The notes beneath the pieces are model-generated. The model had not been told where the DNA came from and did no database searches. It saw only the letters and a list, made by a program, of their open reading frames with translations. A program made the position numbers and the translations under genes. Below are positions 26,887 through 35,691 of a stretch of DNA of 64,000 nt, one piece after another. Each line of letters starts with the position of its first letter. Position 1 is the first letter of the stretch. The DNA is taken from the NCBI GenBank assembly GCA_050246015.1, contig JBFWWU010000020.1:12979-76978 (forward strand), given 5' to 3'. The stretch comes from JTS-AC122 sp050246015 (GTDB lineage: Bacteria; Planctomycetota; Phycisphaerae; Phycisphaerales; UBA1924).

Positions 26887-27378
26887 GGGGGAGAGAATAC
26901 CCGAAACCAGCGTCCCCTGGCGAACCGGCACGCGCACGGACCGGCCCGGCGCCGCGACCGAGTCGCACCCTTCAAAAATGTGTGTTCGCCCTGCAATGCC
27001 GAGCCGTTCACCGCACATTTGTTGCGTACAGGGACGCTGAGACGCGAGGGAAGAAGCGGATCAGCGGCCGGAGCAAGGAACTCAGGAACAACCAGGTTTC
27101 CGCCAAGGCAATGGGTGTTCTCCTGTTTCCGGCCAGCAGCCGGAGCGGAAGAAGCCCGGGAGTTTTCGCGACCCGTCCCCGATCCCGACGAGTCGCCGGC
27201 GATGCCTCGCTGTTCTCGCGTCCTTCCTCTGAACACATCACTCTCACGCGACGCGTCGCGGGAGGTTTGTAGGCCGGTGAGTACCCGGCGGGACTTGGCA
27301 TGGGATGGAAACCCATACCCGGTCGTCACGTTCGATACATGGTCCAACCCGAATCACACGCACACAGGAGAAACAGTC
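26887..27378. other. Intergenic region with long leader of the 27.4-kb dockerin gene
   Basis: About 490 bp between comM (minus) and the dockerin gene (plus). It must hold divergent promoters. Near its right end small hairpins can be drawn (GCCGG-TGAGTAC-CCGGC at about 27273-27289, and TGGG-ATGGAA-ACCCA near 27303-27317), and AGGAG precedes the ATG at 27379. I tried to fit known riboswitch consensus sequences by eye and none matched. Confidence 0.45.
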
Positions 27379-29043
27379 ATGTACAAGTTTGCAGCCATTT
27401 CAACGAGTCTGATGTTCAGCGCCGGGATCGCCGCCTCGGCCTCCGCCGACGCCGTCGAGTTCGCCGCCGCAGGCAGCGACGCCAGCGTCACCGCCACCGT
27501 GGACGCCTTCCGCGCCGCGATCGGCGGGATCAACGCCAACGTCCCCGGGTCGTTCCTCAGCGGCCGACGCGAGATCAACTGGGACGCGGTGCCCGATGCC
27601 TTCTCGGCTCCCAACGCGTTCCCGGGGAACTTCCTCAATGCCGGCGTCGCCCCGCGGGCACGCGGCGCCGAGTTCTCGACCCCCGGGTCGTCGCTCATGT
27701 GCAGCGCCAACGCCGTCAACCCGGCGGGCGCCCCGATCAACTTCGGGAACATCGACCCGTCCTACTCGACCACCTTCCGTCAGTTCAGCCCGCAGCGCCT
27801 CTTCACCGCGATCGATTCCAACACCGTCGAGGTCAAGTTCTTCATCCCGGGCCAGTCCAGCACCCGCGCCACCGTCAAGGCCTTCGGCGCCATCTTCACC
27901 GACGTCGATATCCAGGGCCCCACCACCCTCCAGTACTTCGAGCAGTCCGGAGCCCTGCTTCACACCGCCGTCGTGCCCCCGACGACCAACGGGCAGGGCG
28001 GGTTCTCCTTCATGGGAGTCGCCTTCACCGGCTCCGAGAAGATCTGGCGCGTCGTGATCCGCACCGGCACGCATGCGCTCGCCGCGGGAGTCCTGGATAA
28101 CCCCGCCGGCGGCATCGACGTCGCCGCGATGGACGACTTCATCTACAGCGAGCCCGTCACCGTCACCGACCCGCTGGTCATCGCCTCGGGCGGAACCGAT
28201 CAGCAGGTCACCGACTCCGTCAACGCCTATCGCGCCGCGCTGGGAACCCTCAACCCCAACAACCCCGGGTCGGTCGGTTCGGGCCGCCGCGAGATCAACT
28301 GGGACGCCGTCCCTGATGCAAGTTCGTCCCCGAGCGACCTGCCCCTTGACTTCTTCAACGGCGCCAACCCCGGGCGCGCCCGCGGCGCGGTCTTCTCGAC
28401 GCCCGGCTCGTCCGTCCAGGTCAGCGCCGACGACGACAACCCGACCGCCACCCTGCCCCTCTTTGCCAACATCAACCCGTCCTACGCCGACCTCTTCCGC
28501 ACCTTCAGCCCGCAGCGTCTGTTCCAGCCCATCGGGTCCAATCAGGTGAGCGTGAACTTCTTCGTGCCGGGTTCGGCCACCGCCGCCTCCGTCAGCGGAT
28601 TCGGCGCTGTCTTCACCGACGTCGATACCCCCACCGGCGCCAAGATCGAATACTTCGACCAGCGCGGCAACCTCCTGGCAAGCCTCTTCGCCCCCGTCGG
28701 CGGTGCCGCCCAGCAGTCTCTCTCCTTCCTGGGCGCCATGTTCTCCGCCGACTACAAGTGCGCCAGCGTCAGGATCTCCAGCGGCTCCGCGGCGCTCGGG
28801 TCGGACGTCAACGAATCCGCATCGACCGACCTGGTCGTCATGGACGACTTCGTGTACGGCGAGCCCGTCGAACTGCCCCCGCTCTGCCGCGCCGATTACA
28901 ACCAGGACGGCTTCGTCAACTCCGCCGACTTCTTTGACTTCCTCGTCGGGTTCTTCCAGACCAACGCCGACTTCAACCAGGACGGCGTCACGAACTCGCA
29001 GGACTTCTACGACTTCCTGATCCAGTTCTTCGTCGGTTGCTGA
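27379..29043 (+). CDS. Secreted two-repeat protein with GC-type dockerin
   Basis: 554 residues. The signal peptide is MYKFAAISTSLMFSAGIAAS, then ASAD. Two tandem copies of a domain of about 240 residues follow. Each opens with a 'VNAYRAALG'-type helix and SGRREINWDAVPDA, continues with RARGAxFSTPGSS, INPSYxxxFRxFSPQRLF and GFGAxFTDVD, and closes with VVMDDFxYxEPV. The fold looks like an all-beta secreted (possibly lectin-like) domain; function unknown. The C-terminus is a GC-type dockerin: DYNQDGFVNSADFFDF and DFNQDGVTNSQDFYDF, ending in GC. AGGAG 8 bp before the ATG supports the start. Confidence 0.88.
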   Translation: MYKFAAISTSLMFSAGIAASASADAVEFAAAGSDASVTATVDAFRAAIGGINANVPGSFLSGRREINWDAVPDAFSAPNAFPGNFLNAGVAPRARGAEFSTPGSSLMCSANAVNPAGAPINFGNIDPSYSTTFRQFSPQRLFTAIDSNTVEVKFFIPGQSSTRATVKAFGAIFTDVDIQGPTTLQYFEQSGALLHTAVVPPTTNGQGGFSFMGVAFTGSEKIWRVVIRTGTHALAAGVLDNPAGGIDVAAMDDFIYSEPVTVTDPLVIASGGTDQQVTDSVNAYRAALGTLNPNNPGSVGSGRREINWDAVPDASSSPSDLPLDFFNGANPGRARGAVFSTPGSSVQVSADDDNPTATLPLFANINPSYADLFRTFSPQRLFQPIGSNQVSVNFFVPGSATAASVSGFGAVFTDVDTPTGAKIEYFDQRGNLLASLFAPVGGAAQQSLSFLGAMFSADYKCASVRISSGSAALGSDVNESASTDLVVMDDFVYGEPVELPPLCRADYNQDGFVNSADFFDFLVGFFQTNADFNQDGVTNSQDFYDFLIQFFVGC

Positions 29044-29138
29044 AACCCCGACTCCCGGTCCCGCCCATCGCCGGCATGTGTGTGTCCGCCGTCAGGCAGG
29101 CGGAAAGCCGGATGTGTGTGAACGATGGGCTCCTTGTT

Positions 29139-29168
29139 CACCCCCGCGCACGAAGGTGCGCGGGGGTG
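29139..29168 (+). terminator. Strong hairpin, likely terminator
   Basis: A perfect 13-bp GC-rich stem (CACCCCCGCGCAC/GTGCGCGGGGGTG) with GAAG loop lies 95 bp after the dockerin stop. The U-run after it is weak (ATTGCCTTTG). Confidence 0.6.
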
Positions 29169-29278
29169 ATTGCCTTTGCGGACCGTCGCGCGGACGCCGC
29201 CTCTTCAACACGCCCGACTCGTACAGTTGGTCCGTGTCCGGCATCCCCACGCTCTCCCGCAACCGCTTCGATCCCACC

Positions 29279-30082
29279 ATGGGAAGCGTCCCGACATCGC
29301 CCCTTCTCCGGGCGCTCTGGCGGGCGCGCCATCGCCTCCGCACCGCGCTGGGGCTGCGCGGCTCATTCCGCGCCGGCGGAGTCTATTTCAAGGAAACGTC
29401 CACCGCGCCCCTCTGGCGCGTCATCGCCGGGAAGTCGCCCTCCAACTCCATCGACGGCGCCAAGGAATACCGCGTCACCTATCCCGACGGATCCAAGCAG
29501 TACATCCGCTGCACCGCGCACCGGGTCTACGCCGACGCCATGGGGCCGCTGCTGCTCCCCTCGTTTCAGATCGCCGCTGGCATGATCCGCCCGGGCAGCC
29601 GCGTCCTCTGCTTGCCCGGCGGCACGGGGTACGCGCCGTGCTGGCTCGGGCAGCACGTCGGCCGATCCGGCGCGGTCGTCTCCATCGATCCCGATCGCGA
29701 GTCCGTCGTCTTCGCGCAGCACCGGTACCCCGCCGCCAACATCGGCTTCGAGCGCGGCGGCGTGGAGGCGCTGCGCGGCGAGATCGACGGCGCCTTCGAC
29801 GTCGTCATGTCCATCACCCACATCCCCATCAGCCCGCCAGACGACCATCCGCTCCTGCGCGAACTGTGGCGCGTCACCCAGCCCGGCGGCTGGATGTTGA
29901 TCGGCCGTTCAACCCCCGGCGGCGTCGAACTGATCGACCGAGTGGAACACGCGACCATCGCGGTCCCGGCCCCCGCGGACCTCGCCCCCGGCGATGCTCA
30001 CCCGCTCCCCGCGCTCGAACTGCTCTCCGATGCGGACGACCCCATCCGCCTCGTCATCGCGCGCAAGCCGTCCTCGCCGTAG
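29279..30082 (+). CDS. SAM-dependent methyltransferase-like protein
   Basis: 267 residues. After an N-terminal beta-rich part, a Rossmann methyltransferase-like core appears: RVLCLPGGTGYAPCWLGQHV (motif I, G-x-G-like), VVSIDPDRESVVFAQ (acidic ribose binder), FDVVMSITHIP (motif II), LLRELWRVTQPGGWMLIG (motif III). The substrate is unknown. A GTG at 29234 would add 15 residues; neither start has a clear ribosome site. The 35-bp gap to the GH127 gene suggests co-transcription. Confidence 0.7.
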   Translation: MGSVPTSPLLRALWRARHRLRTALGLRGSFRAGGVYFKETSTAPLWRVIAGKSPSNSIDGAKEYRVTYPDGSKQYIRCTAHRVYADAMGPLLLPSFQIAAGMIRPGSRVLCLPGGTGYAPCWLGQHVGRSGAVVSIDPDRESVVFAQHRYPAANIGFERGGVEALRGEIDGAFDVVMSITHIPISPPDDHPLLRELWRVTQPGGWMLIGRSTPGGVELIDRVEHATIAVPAPADLAPGDAHPLPALELLSDADDPIRLVIARKPSSP

Positions 30083-30117
30083 CCGCTCGCGTGAACTCCG
30101 CCGATACACTCAAGGGC

Positions 30118-32598
30118 ATGAACGCCAGCCGCGCCGTCCTCCTGCTCGCCATCGTCCTCTTCCCCGCGCCGCTTACTCGTGGGCAGCCCCTCCGGCCCGT
30201 CCCGGCGAGCGACGTCAAGGTCCAAGACACCTTCTGGTCCGCCCGGCAACGGGCCGGGCGCGAAGGCACGCTCCGCCAGAACATCGAGCAGTGCGAGAAG
30301 ACCGGGCGCCTGTCGAACTTCGAGATCGCCGCCGGGCTCAAAAAGGGCGAGTACCAGGGGTACTTCTTCAACGATTCCGACGTGTACAAGGCGATCGAGG
30401 GCGCGTGCGTCATCCTCCAGACCGGCGGCGACCCATCACTCGAAGCCAAACTCGATGCGTGGATCAACATCATCGCCGCCGCCCAGCGGCCCGACGGGTA
30501 CCTCAACACCTATTACACCGTCAAGGAAGGCCTGGACAAGCGTTTCACCAACCTCCGCGACATGCACGAACTCTACTGCGCCGGGCACCTGATCGAAGCC
30601 GGGATCGCCCACCGCCGCGCCACCGGAAAACGCACGCTCCTGGACGTCGCCATCAAGTACGCGAACCTGATCGACGAGACCTTCGGCCCGGGCACGCTCG
30701 GCAAGTCGTCCCGCCGCGCAGGCGTCCCGGGACACGAGGAGATCGAACTCGCCCTCATCAAACTCGCCGACGAAACCGGTGAACAGAAGTACCTCGACCT
30801 CGCCGCCTATTTCGTCGAACAGCGCGGACGTGCCGAGCAACTCGGGGGCGCGGCCGACGGTGCCCGGCGCGAACTCGCCGGCGACTATCAGCAGGATCAC
30901 CGCCCCGTCGATGACACCAGCGAGATCGTGGGGCACGCCGTTCGCGCCATGTACCTCTATTCCGCCGCGACCGACCTGCTCATCCGCCGCCCCGACGAGT
31001 TCCAGAAGTACACGCAGCCGCTCGACCGCCTCTGGCGCGACCTCACCCAGACCAAGATGTACATCACCGGCGGGATCGGCAACTCCTCGCACAACGAGGG
31101 GTTCACCACGCCCTATGACCTCCCCAACGACACCGCCTACGCCGAGACCTGCGCCGCGATCGGCAACGTCCTCTGGAACCACCGCCTGGCCCTCCTCCAT
31201 GCCTCCGACGGCGCCCGCTACGCCGACGTCATGGAGCGGGCCCTCTACAACGGCGTGCTCTCGGGCGTCTCGCTCGATGGATCGAAGTTCTTCTACACCA
31301 ACCCCCTGGCCAGCAGGGGCTCCCACCAGCGCCGCGACTGGTATGCCTGCGCCTGCTGCCCGCCGAATATCCTCCGCCTGATCGCCGGCGTCGGCGGATT
31401 CGCCTACGCCCACAGCGACTCGGCCGTCTTTGTCAATCTGTTCATGGGGAGCACCGCCAGCATCACGCTCCATCCGTCGGCCTCGGGAAAGGACGTCTCC
31501 CTCCGGCTCCAGCAGGCAACCGATTACCCCTGGGAAGGCGTCGTCAACTTCACGTTCTCGCTCCCGGAGCCCGCTCGGTTCGATCTGTTCCTGCGTCTTC
31601 CCTCCTGGTGCCCCGCCGGCAGTGTCTTCATCAACGATGAAGAAGCGCGCCGCGACGCCGACCTGTCCCACCCCGGGTATGTGCGCCTGTCGCGAGAATG
31701 GAAGCCCGGCGACCGCGTCACGTACATGCTCGACATGCCCGCTTTCCGTATCCGGGCACACCCCAGAGTCCAGCCCAACGTCGGGCGCGTCGCCCTGCAG
31801 CGGGGCCCCATCGTCTACTGCCTCGAAGACGCCGACAATCCGATCCAAGGCGCCAACGTGCGCAGTGTCGCCCTCCCCGCCGACGCACCGATCGAGGCCG
31901 TGCGCGACACGAACCTCCTCGGCGGGATCGTCCTCCTCCGCGCCACCGGGGTCCGCGAGAGCGACCGCACCGCCGGCGCCTTCCCCGCTTCGTCGCTGTA
32001 CGCGCCTGTCGAGCCCACTCCCCAGCCCCTTGTCGCCATTCCCTATTACGCGTGGGCGAACCGCGCCCCCGGCAACATGATCGTCTGGGTGCCCGAATCC
32101 GTCGCCCTGGCCGATCGGCCTCTCGACCCCTCCATCACCGCCTCCGCTTCGCACTGCTACGAGAACGACTCCCTCACCGCGCTCTACGACGGCGTCGAGC
32201 CCACGTCTTCCGCCGATCACGCCATCCCGCGCTTCACGTGGTGGCCACGCAAGGGTTCGCGCGAGTGGGCCCAGTACGATTTCCAATCCCCACGCACCGT
32301 CTCCGCCGCCGACGTCTACTGGTTCGACGACTCCTCCGTCGGCGGGCAGTGCCGGCTCCCCGCTTCGTGGAAACTCACCTATCTCCCGGTGCACGACGGC
32401 GCGCCAGCACCAAGCCCCGAACCGTGGCGCGATATCCCCGGCGCCGGCCCCTTCGGCGTCGAAGCCAACACCTTCAACCGCGTCACCTTTCCCGCGCTGC
32501 GCGTCCGCGCCCTGCGCATCGAAGCCGTGCTGCAACCGGGCGCCAATGCAACCGACGATGGGTTCTCCGCCGGCATCCTCGAGTGGCGCGTCGAGTGA
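30118..32598 (+). CDS. Secreted GH127 family beta-L-arabinofuranosidase-like glycoside hydrolase
   Basis: 826 residues with a signal peptide (AVLLLAIVLFPAPLTRG). The GH127 alpha/alpha-barrel is clear: DTFWSARQ, HELYCAGHLIEAGIAH, the acid/base-like glutamate in SSHNEGFTTPYDL (E327), and the zinc/nucleophile set E343 and C345 in YAETCA plus C413-C414 in CACCPPNILR, matching the HypBA1 arrangement. A C-terminal beta-domain from about residue 665 (LYDGVEPTSS ... YDFQSPRTVSAADVYWFDD) resembles a discoidin-like carbohydrate-binding module. It probably removes arabinofuranose from plant or algal polysaccharide outside the cytoplasm. The ATG at 30118 has AAGGG just upstream. Confidence 0.92.
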   Translation: MNASRAVLLLAIVLFPAPLTRGQPLRPVPASDVKVQDTFWSARQRAGREGTLRQNIEQCEKTGRLSNFEIAAGLKKGEYQGYFFNDSDVYKAIEGACVILQTGGDPSLEAKLDAWINIIAAAQRPDGYLNTYYTVKEGLDKRFTNLRDMHELYCAGHLIEAGIAHRRATGKRTLLDVAIKYANLIDETFGPGTLGKSSRRAGVPGHEEIELALIKLADETGEQKYLDLAAYFVEQRGRAEQLGGAADGARRELAGDYQQDHRPVDDTSEIVGHAVRAMYLYSAATDLLIRRPDEFQKYTQPLDRLWRDLTQTKMYITGGIGNSSHNEGFTTPYDLPNDTAYAETCAAIGNVLWNHRLALLHASDGARYADVMERALYNGVLSGVSLDGSKFFYTNPLASRGSHQRRDWYACACCPPNILRLIAGVGGFAYAHSDSAVFVNLFMGSTASITLHPSASGKDVSLRLQQATDYPWEGVVNFTFSLPEPARFDLFLRLPSWCPAGSVFINDEEARRDADLSHPGYVRLSREWKPGDRVTYMLDMPAFRIRAHPRVQPNVGRVALQRGPIVYCLEDADNPIQGANVRSVALPADAPIEAVRDTNLLGGIVLLRATGVRESDRTAGAFPASSLYAPVEPTPQPLVAIPYYAWANRAPGNMIVWVPESVALADRPLDPSITASASHCYENDSLTALYDGVEPTSSADHAIPRFTWWPRKGSREWAQYDFQSPRTVSAADVYWFDDSSVGGQCRLPASWKLTYLPVHDGAPAPSPEPWRDIPGAGPFGVEANTFNRVTFPALRVRALRIEAVLQPGANATDDGFSAGILEWRVE

Positions 32599-32706
32599 GC
32601 CCCTCGCGGCGCCCGACGGCCCGTCCGATCTTCAGAAGTCCATACGCCACATCTCGACGCCCAACGACACCCCAGCGGGCCGAGGCGTCACCCAAATCGC
32701 CCGCCG

Positions 32707-33681
32707 CTACACCAGCCGCGTCGCGATGCAGGCCGCCGGCGCCAAATCTGGCGCGATCTTCGCCGCGATCGATTCGGCGGATCCGTCGCCCGCCTCATCA
32801 GTCAGCACGAACAGCGTGCTCCCGCTCCCGGACATGTGCACCGCACGCCCCGCTCGCTCGCCCACGCTCGCCATGACTTCGCGCAGCCGCGGCTGCACCC
32901 TGCACGCGGGCTCCGTCAGATCGTTGAACAGTTCGCCCGGTTCAATCCGGCCTCGTTCGGTCGCACGCTTCACCATCTCCCGCACGTCGCCGGGGCGCAC
33001 CTCTCGCGGGTCGTCATCGAACGCCGCGTACACCGCCCCGGTCGCGCACCCGAAACTCGGCGCCACCAGCACCACCCGCGCGCCCACCAACTCCACCGGC
33101 TCGACCTCACCGCCGAGCCCTCCGACAATCGCCGGGCACGCGGGCACGCTCAGCCCGCCCCCTCGGGCGCCCGGCTCCGCGCCGCACCGCACGAAATACC
33201 CCACGTCGCTCCCAAGTTCCGTCGCCAGTGCCGCCAGCCGGTCCTTCGACCACGCAAGCCCGAACAGGTGATTCACCCCTCGCAGCATCGTCGCGGCGTC
33301 CGACGAGCCGCCCCCCAGCCCGCCACCGACCGGGATGCGCTTCGTCAGCCTCAGCCGCACAGGCAACCCCCGGCCCGCCGCACGCTCCATCAACCGGTGC
33401 GCCCGCACGCACAGGTCTCGCTCCAGCGGCCAATCGATCAGCGACACGCGCGGCGCATCATCCGCCCACTCGATCGCGTATTCGCTCTCGCGCCCCGCCC
33501 GCCGCGCCGACAACTCAACCTCGTCCCAGAGATCCACCCCGCAGAACCACGACGCGATCGGATGAAACCCCGCCCGCGGGCCGCCCACCAGCGCGCGCCC
33601 CACCGACAAACACAAGTTGATCTTCGCGTACGCGCGGCACCGCAGTGGCTCGTTCAACTCTTCCTCGCGTGCCCGGGACAT
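32707..33681 (-). CDS. ispE: 4-diphosphocytidyl-2-C-methyl-D-erythritol kinase
   Basis: 324 residues. GHMP-kinase motifs of IspE: AYAKINLCLSVG (Lys20 region), HPIASWF, the ATP loop PVGGGLGGGSSDAA (residues 117-130) and the C-terminal glycine-rich MSGSGSTLFVL. IspE phosphorylates CDP-methylerythritol in the MEP route to isoprenoids. The gene is followed by, and transcribed after, the YjfB-like gene. It is convergent with the GH127 gene. Confidence 0.94.
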   Translation of the reverse strand: MSRAREEELNEPLRCRAYAKINLCLSVGRALVGGPRAGFHPIASWFCGVDLWDEVELSARRAGRESEYAIEWADDAPRVSLIDWPLERDLCVRAHRLMERAAGRGLPVRLRLTKRIPVGGGLGGGSSDAATMLRGVNHLFGLAWSKDRLAALATELGSDVGYFVRCGAEPGARGGGLSVPACPAIVGGLGGEVEPVELVGARVVLVAPSFGCATGAVYAAFDDDPREVRPGDVREMVKRATERGRIEPGELFNDLTEPACRVQPRLREVMASVGERAGRAVHMSGSGSTLFVLTDEAGDGSAESIAAKIAPDLAPAACIATRLV

Positions 33682-33704
33682 CCGCCGATGATACGGCTCG
33701 TGCG

Positions 33705-33902
33705 CTACGCCAGCAGGTCGATCCCACCCTGTTCGTGATGCGCCGCCACCGACTCCCGGCCCGTCTGCGCAGCCGCTTCCAGCAGCGCCAGCGCCGCCTC
33801 GCCCTGCGCCTTTTCGGCGTCAAGCGATTTCTTCGCGACCTTCGCGCTGATTTCCGTGTCCAGCCGGGCCGCGATCAGGTTCGGGTCAGATGAGATCTGC
33901 AC
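33705..33902 (-). CDS. YjfB-family putative motility protein
   Basis: 65 residues from a GTG at 33902, preceded by GGGAGG at good spacing. The helix ISAKVAKKSLDAEKAQGEAALALLEAA matches the pattern of the YjfB 'putative motility protein' family (short helical proteins linked to flagellar regulons in other bacteria). The frame reaches 33941 but the first residues do not look like the family. It is 23 bp upstream of ispE on the same strand, so probably co-transcribed. Family assignment is by eye. Confidence 0.65.
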   Translation of the reverse strand: MQISSDPNLIAARLDTEISAKVAKKSLDAEKAQGEAALALLEAAAQTGRESVAAHHEQGGIDLLA

Positions 33903-34038
33903 AGGCTGCCTCCCATGAGCAAGTCCGCACGTCCGCATCACTCATCGGCTCTGCTCCGCGCGCAGTTCACACGATCCGCACTCCAGCGATCCGTCCAAGG
34001 TCTTCAACTCGTTGGGAAGAACGCGCAAAACTCGCGGT

Positions 34039-34794
34039 TCATTCAAGCGGCGGCGTATCGAGTTGCTCCCACGCGCTCGTCACCTTCGCCGACGCCCCCG
34101 CCTCGTTCTCCTGATTCGGGAGCGACTCGGCCACCAGACGCCCGCCCGGATCCTGGAACCAGTACACCGACAGATCCGCCCGAACGATGTTCGTGCCGAT
34201 GCGATGACTGTAATCGTCCCGCGTGCTCAGGCCATCGGCAATCATCGCCGGCGTCGGCCGCACCGTCTGCGCCACATTCAGAAACCGCGTCCCCAGCGTG
34301 TACCCGCGATACTGGAAGTTCGAAACGATGTCCCCGTTTGCCGGTGTATAGTCCGGCCAGTACCGCTCGTACCGCGACAGCGGATGCTGTCCGGTATGCG
34401 AGGGGCAATAAAACACGCCCACCGCCGGCAGATAGTCGCGCGAGTACAGGTGCCCCAGACCTTCCCACGACACCGGGCTCGTCGCACGCCGAACCACCGT
34501 CGCCAGGTGCACTTGATCCGACTGCGCCGACGCCGTGAAAATACTCGGCGGCATCATGTCGTTATTGTCCTCGGCGTACATGAACATCCCCAGGCCCAAC
34601 TGCCTGACGTTGTTCCGGCACACCACCTGCCGCGTCGTCTCGCGCACCCCCGCCATGCTCGGAAGCAGCAGCCCCACCAGCACGGCGATCACCGACATGC
34701 TCACAAGCAAATCAATCAGCGTGAACCCCCTCACACCCGATTGGCGGGTGCCCGCTCCAAGCCGAATCAGCGTCGCATTCGCTTCGCTCTTCAA
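34039..34794 (-). CDS. Prepilin-type N-terminal cleavage/methylation protein (pseudopilin-like)
   Basis: 251 residues. The leader ends RGFTLIDLL, then a membrane helix VSMSVIAVLVGLLLPSM: the type IV prepilin processing site after Gly. The usual Glu at +5 is Asp here, as often in planctomycetes. The next part, VCRNNVRQLGLGMFMYAEDN, is typical of planctomycete pseudopilins, followed by a beta-rich domain ending at about residue 250. The start is a TTG at 34794 with GGAG six bases upstream; another TTG at 34806 lacks spacing. It is likely a minor pseudopilin of a secretion system or pilus. Confidence 0.82.
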   Translation of the reverse strand: MKSEANATLIRLGAGTRQSGVRGFTLIDLLVSMSVIAVLVGLLLPSMAGVRETTRQVVCRNNVRQLGLGMFMYAEDNNDMMPPSIFTASAQSDQVHLATVVRRATSPVSWEGLGHLYSRDYLPAVGVFYCPSHTGQHPLSRYERYWPDYTPANGDIVSNFQYRGYTLGTRFLNVAQTVRPTPAMIADGLSTRDDYSHRIGTNIVRADLSVYWFQDPGGRLVAESLPNQENEAGASAKVTSAWEQLDTPPLE

Positions 34795-35109
34795 CTCTTG
34801 CTCCAATCCCCTAGTCGATACACACTGTATCGAAAAAATGTTTGCCTTGCAAGAAGAATCCCCGCTCAGGAACCAAATTGTCTATTTCCTAACCATGCAC
34901 AATACAAACACCGCCCTGTGTCATTGAACTCTCCAAACAAACTATGAACATGATCGCGGATCCCGTGCTGGCTGGGATCCGCCGACTCGGCCCGTGCGTA
35001 CCGTACTGAAACATCGCCGGACTCGCCTTACGCGGGCTCTTTCGATGCTTGATCGTGTGGGGGCTGATGGAGCCACGAACGCTCCGTTCGACAAAGGATG
35101 TGGTCAGTC
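34795..35109. promoter_or_regulatory. Divergent promoter region with 17-bp palindrome
   Basis: About 315 bp separates the pseudopilin (minus) from the ECF sigma gene (plus). At 34816-34832 there is a perfect palindrome CGATACA-CAC-TGTATCG just before the pseudopilin start, followed on the plus strand by six A's. It could be an operator or a leader hairpin for that gene. Positions 34830-34950 are A/T-rich compared with the window. I see no gene here. Confidence 0.45.
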
Positions 35110-35691
35110 ATGGCTCACGCCGACCATCTTCCCGATGTGGATCTGCGGCTCATGCAGCGTGTAGCGTCGAATGACGCGCAGGCGATGAGCGAGTTGTACG
35201 ACCGTTTCGGCTCTCTCGTGTATCGCTTGGCGTACCAGGCGATGCCCACCCGGGCGGACGCCGAGGACGCGGTGCAGGAGGTGTTCATCCGTCTCTGGCG
35301 CACCGCGGACCGCTACGACCCCAAGCGAGCCGCGCTCGTCACGTGGGTCATGCTGATCTCCCGGCGCCACCTGGTGGACCGCCTGCGCCGGGCACGGGCG
35401 CGCCTCAAGGCGAGCGCGCTGGACGAGAAACTCGGTCAATCGCCGGCGCCTGCATCGTCGGAGCCGGATGCTGGTATTCAGAAAGACGAGCGGTTCGCCG
35501 CTCTCATGGAACGTATCGCAAAACTGCCCGACCTGCAACGGACTGTGGTGACAAGGGCATACCTGGGTGGACAGACGCTCAGGCAGATCGGCGAAGAACT
35601 GAACACGCCGATCGGGACGATCAAATCAGCGCTCAGCCGGGCGCTGGTCAGGCTCCGCGAACGGGGCCTCAATGAGGAGTTGGTGTCATGA
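35110..35691 (+). CDS. ECF RNA polymerase sigma factor (SigK/RpoE-like)
   Basis: 193 residues. Region 2: AMSELYDRFGSLVYRLAYQAMPTRADAEDAVQEVFIRLWRTADRYDPKRAALVTWVMLISRRHLVDRLRR. Region 4: LPDLQRTVVTRAYLGGQTLRQIGEELNTPIGTIKSALSRALVRLRE. It is a classic ECF group member. Its TGA overlaps the ATG of the anti-sigma gene, so the pair is translationally coupled. The ATG at 35110 is chosen; an ATG at 35098 lies directly on the AAAGG ribosome-binding candidate. Confidence 0.93.
   Translation: MAHADHLPDVDLRLMQRVASNDAQAMSELYDRFGSLVYRLAYQAMPTRADAEDAVQEVFIRLWRTADRYDPKRAALVTWVMLISRRHLVDRLRRARARLKASALDEKLGQSPAPASSEPDAGIQKDERFAALMERIAKLPDLQRTVVTRAYLGGQTLRQIGEELNTPIGTIKSALSRALVRLRERGLNEELVS

Noticed and set aside
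25348..27378. Very long plus-strand open frame (over 670 codons) antisense to comM, in frame with the dockerin gene
   Set aside because: It is the high-GC shadow of comM: Arg/His/Pro-rich, no domain, no start with ribosome site. The dockerin gene's own ATG at 27379 has AGGAG and a signal peptide.
26887..27378. Possible riboswitch (cyclic di-GMP, SAM or cobalamin) in the long leader of the 27.4-kb gene
   Set aside because: Hairpins can be drawn but the conserved core bases of those classes do not match by eye.
30436..32535. 699-codon minus-strand frame opposite the GH127 gene
   Set aside because: Shadow rich in Gly/Val/Asp without known domains; the GH127 motifs on the plus strand are clear.
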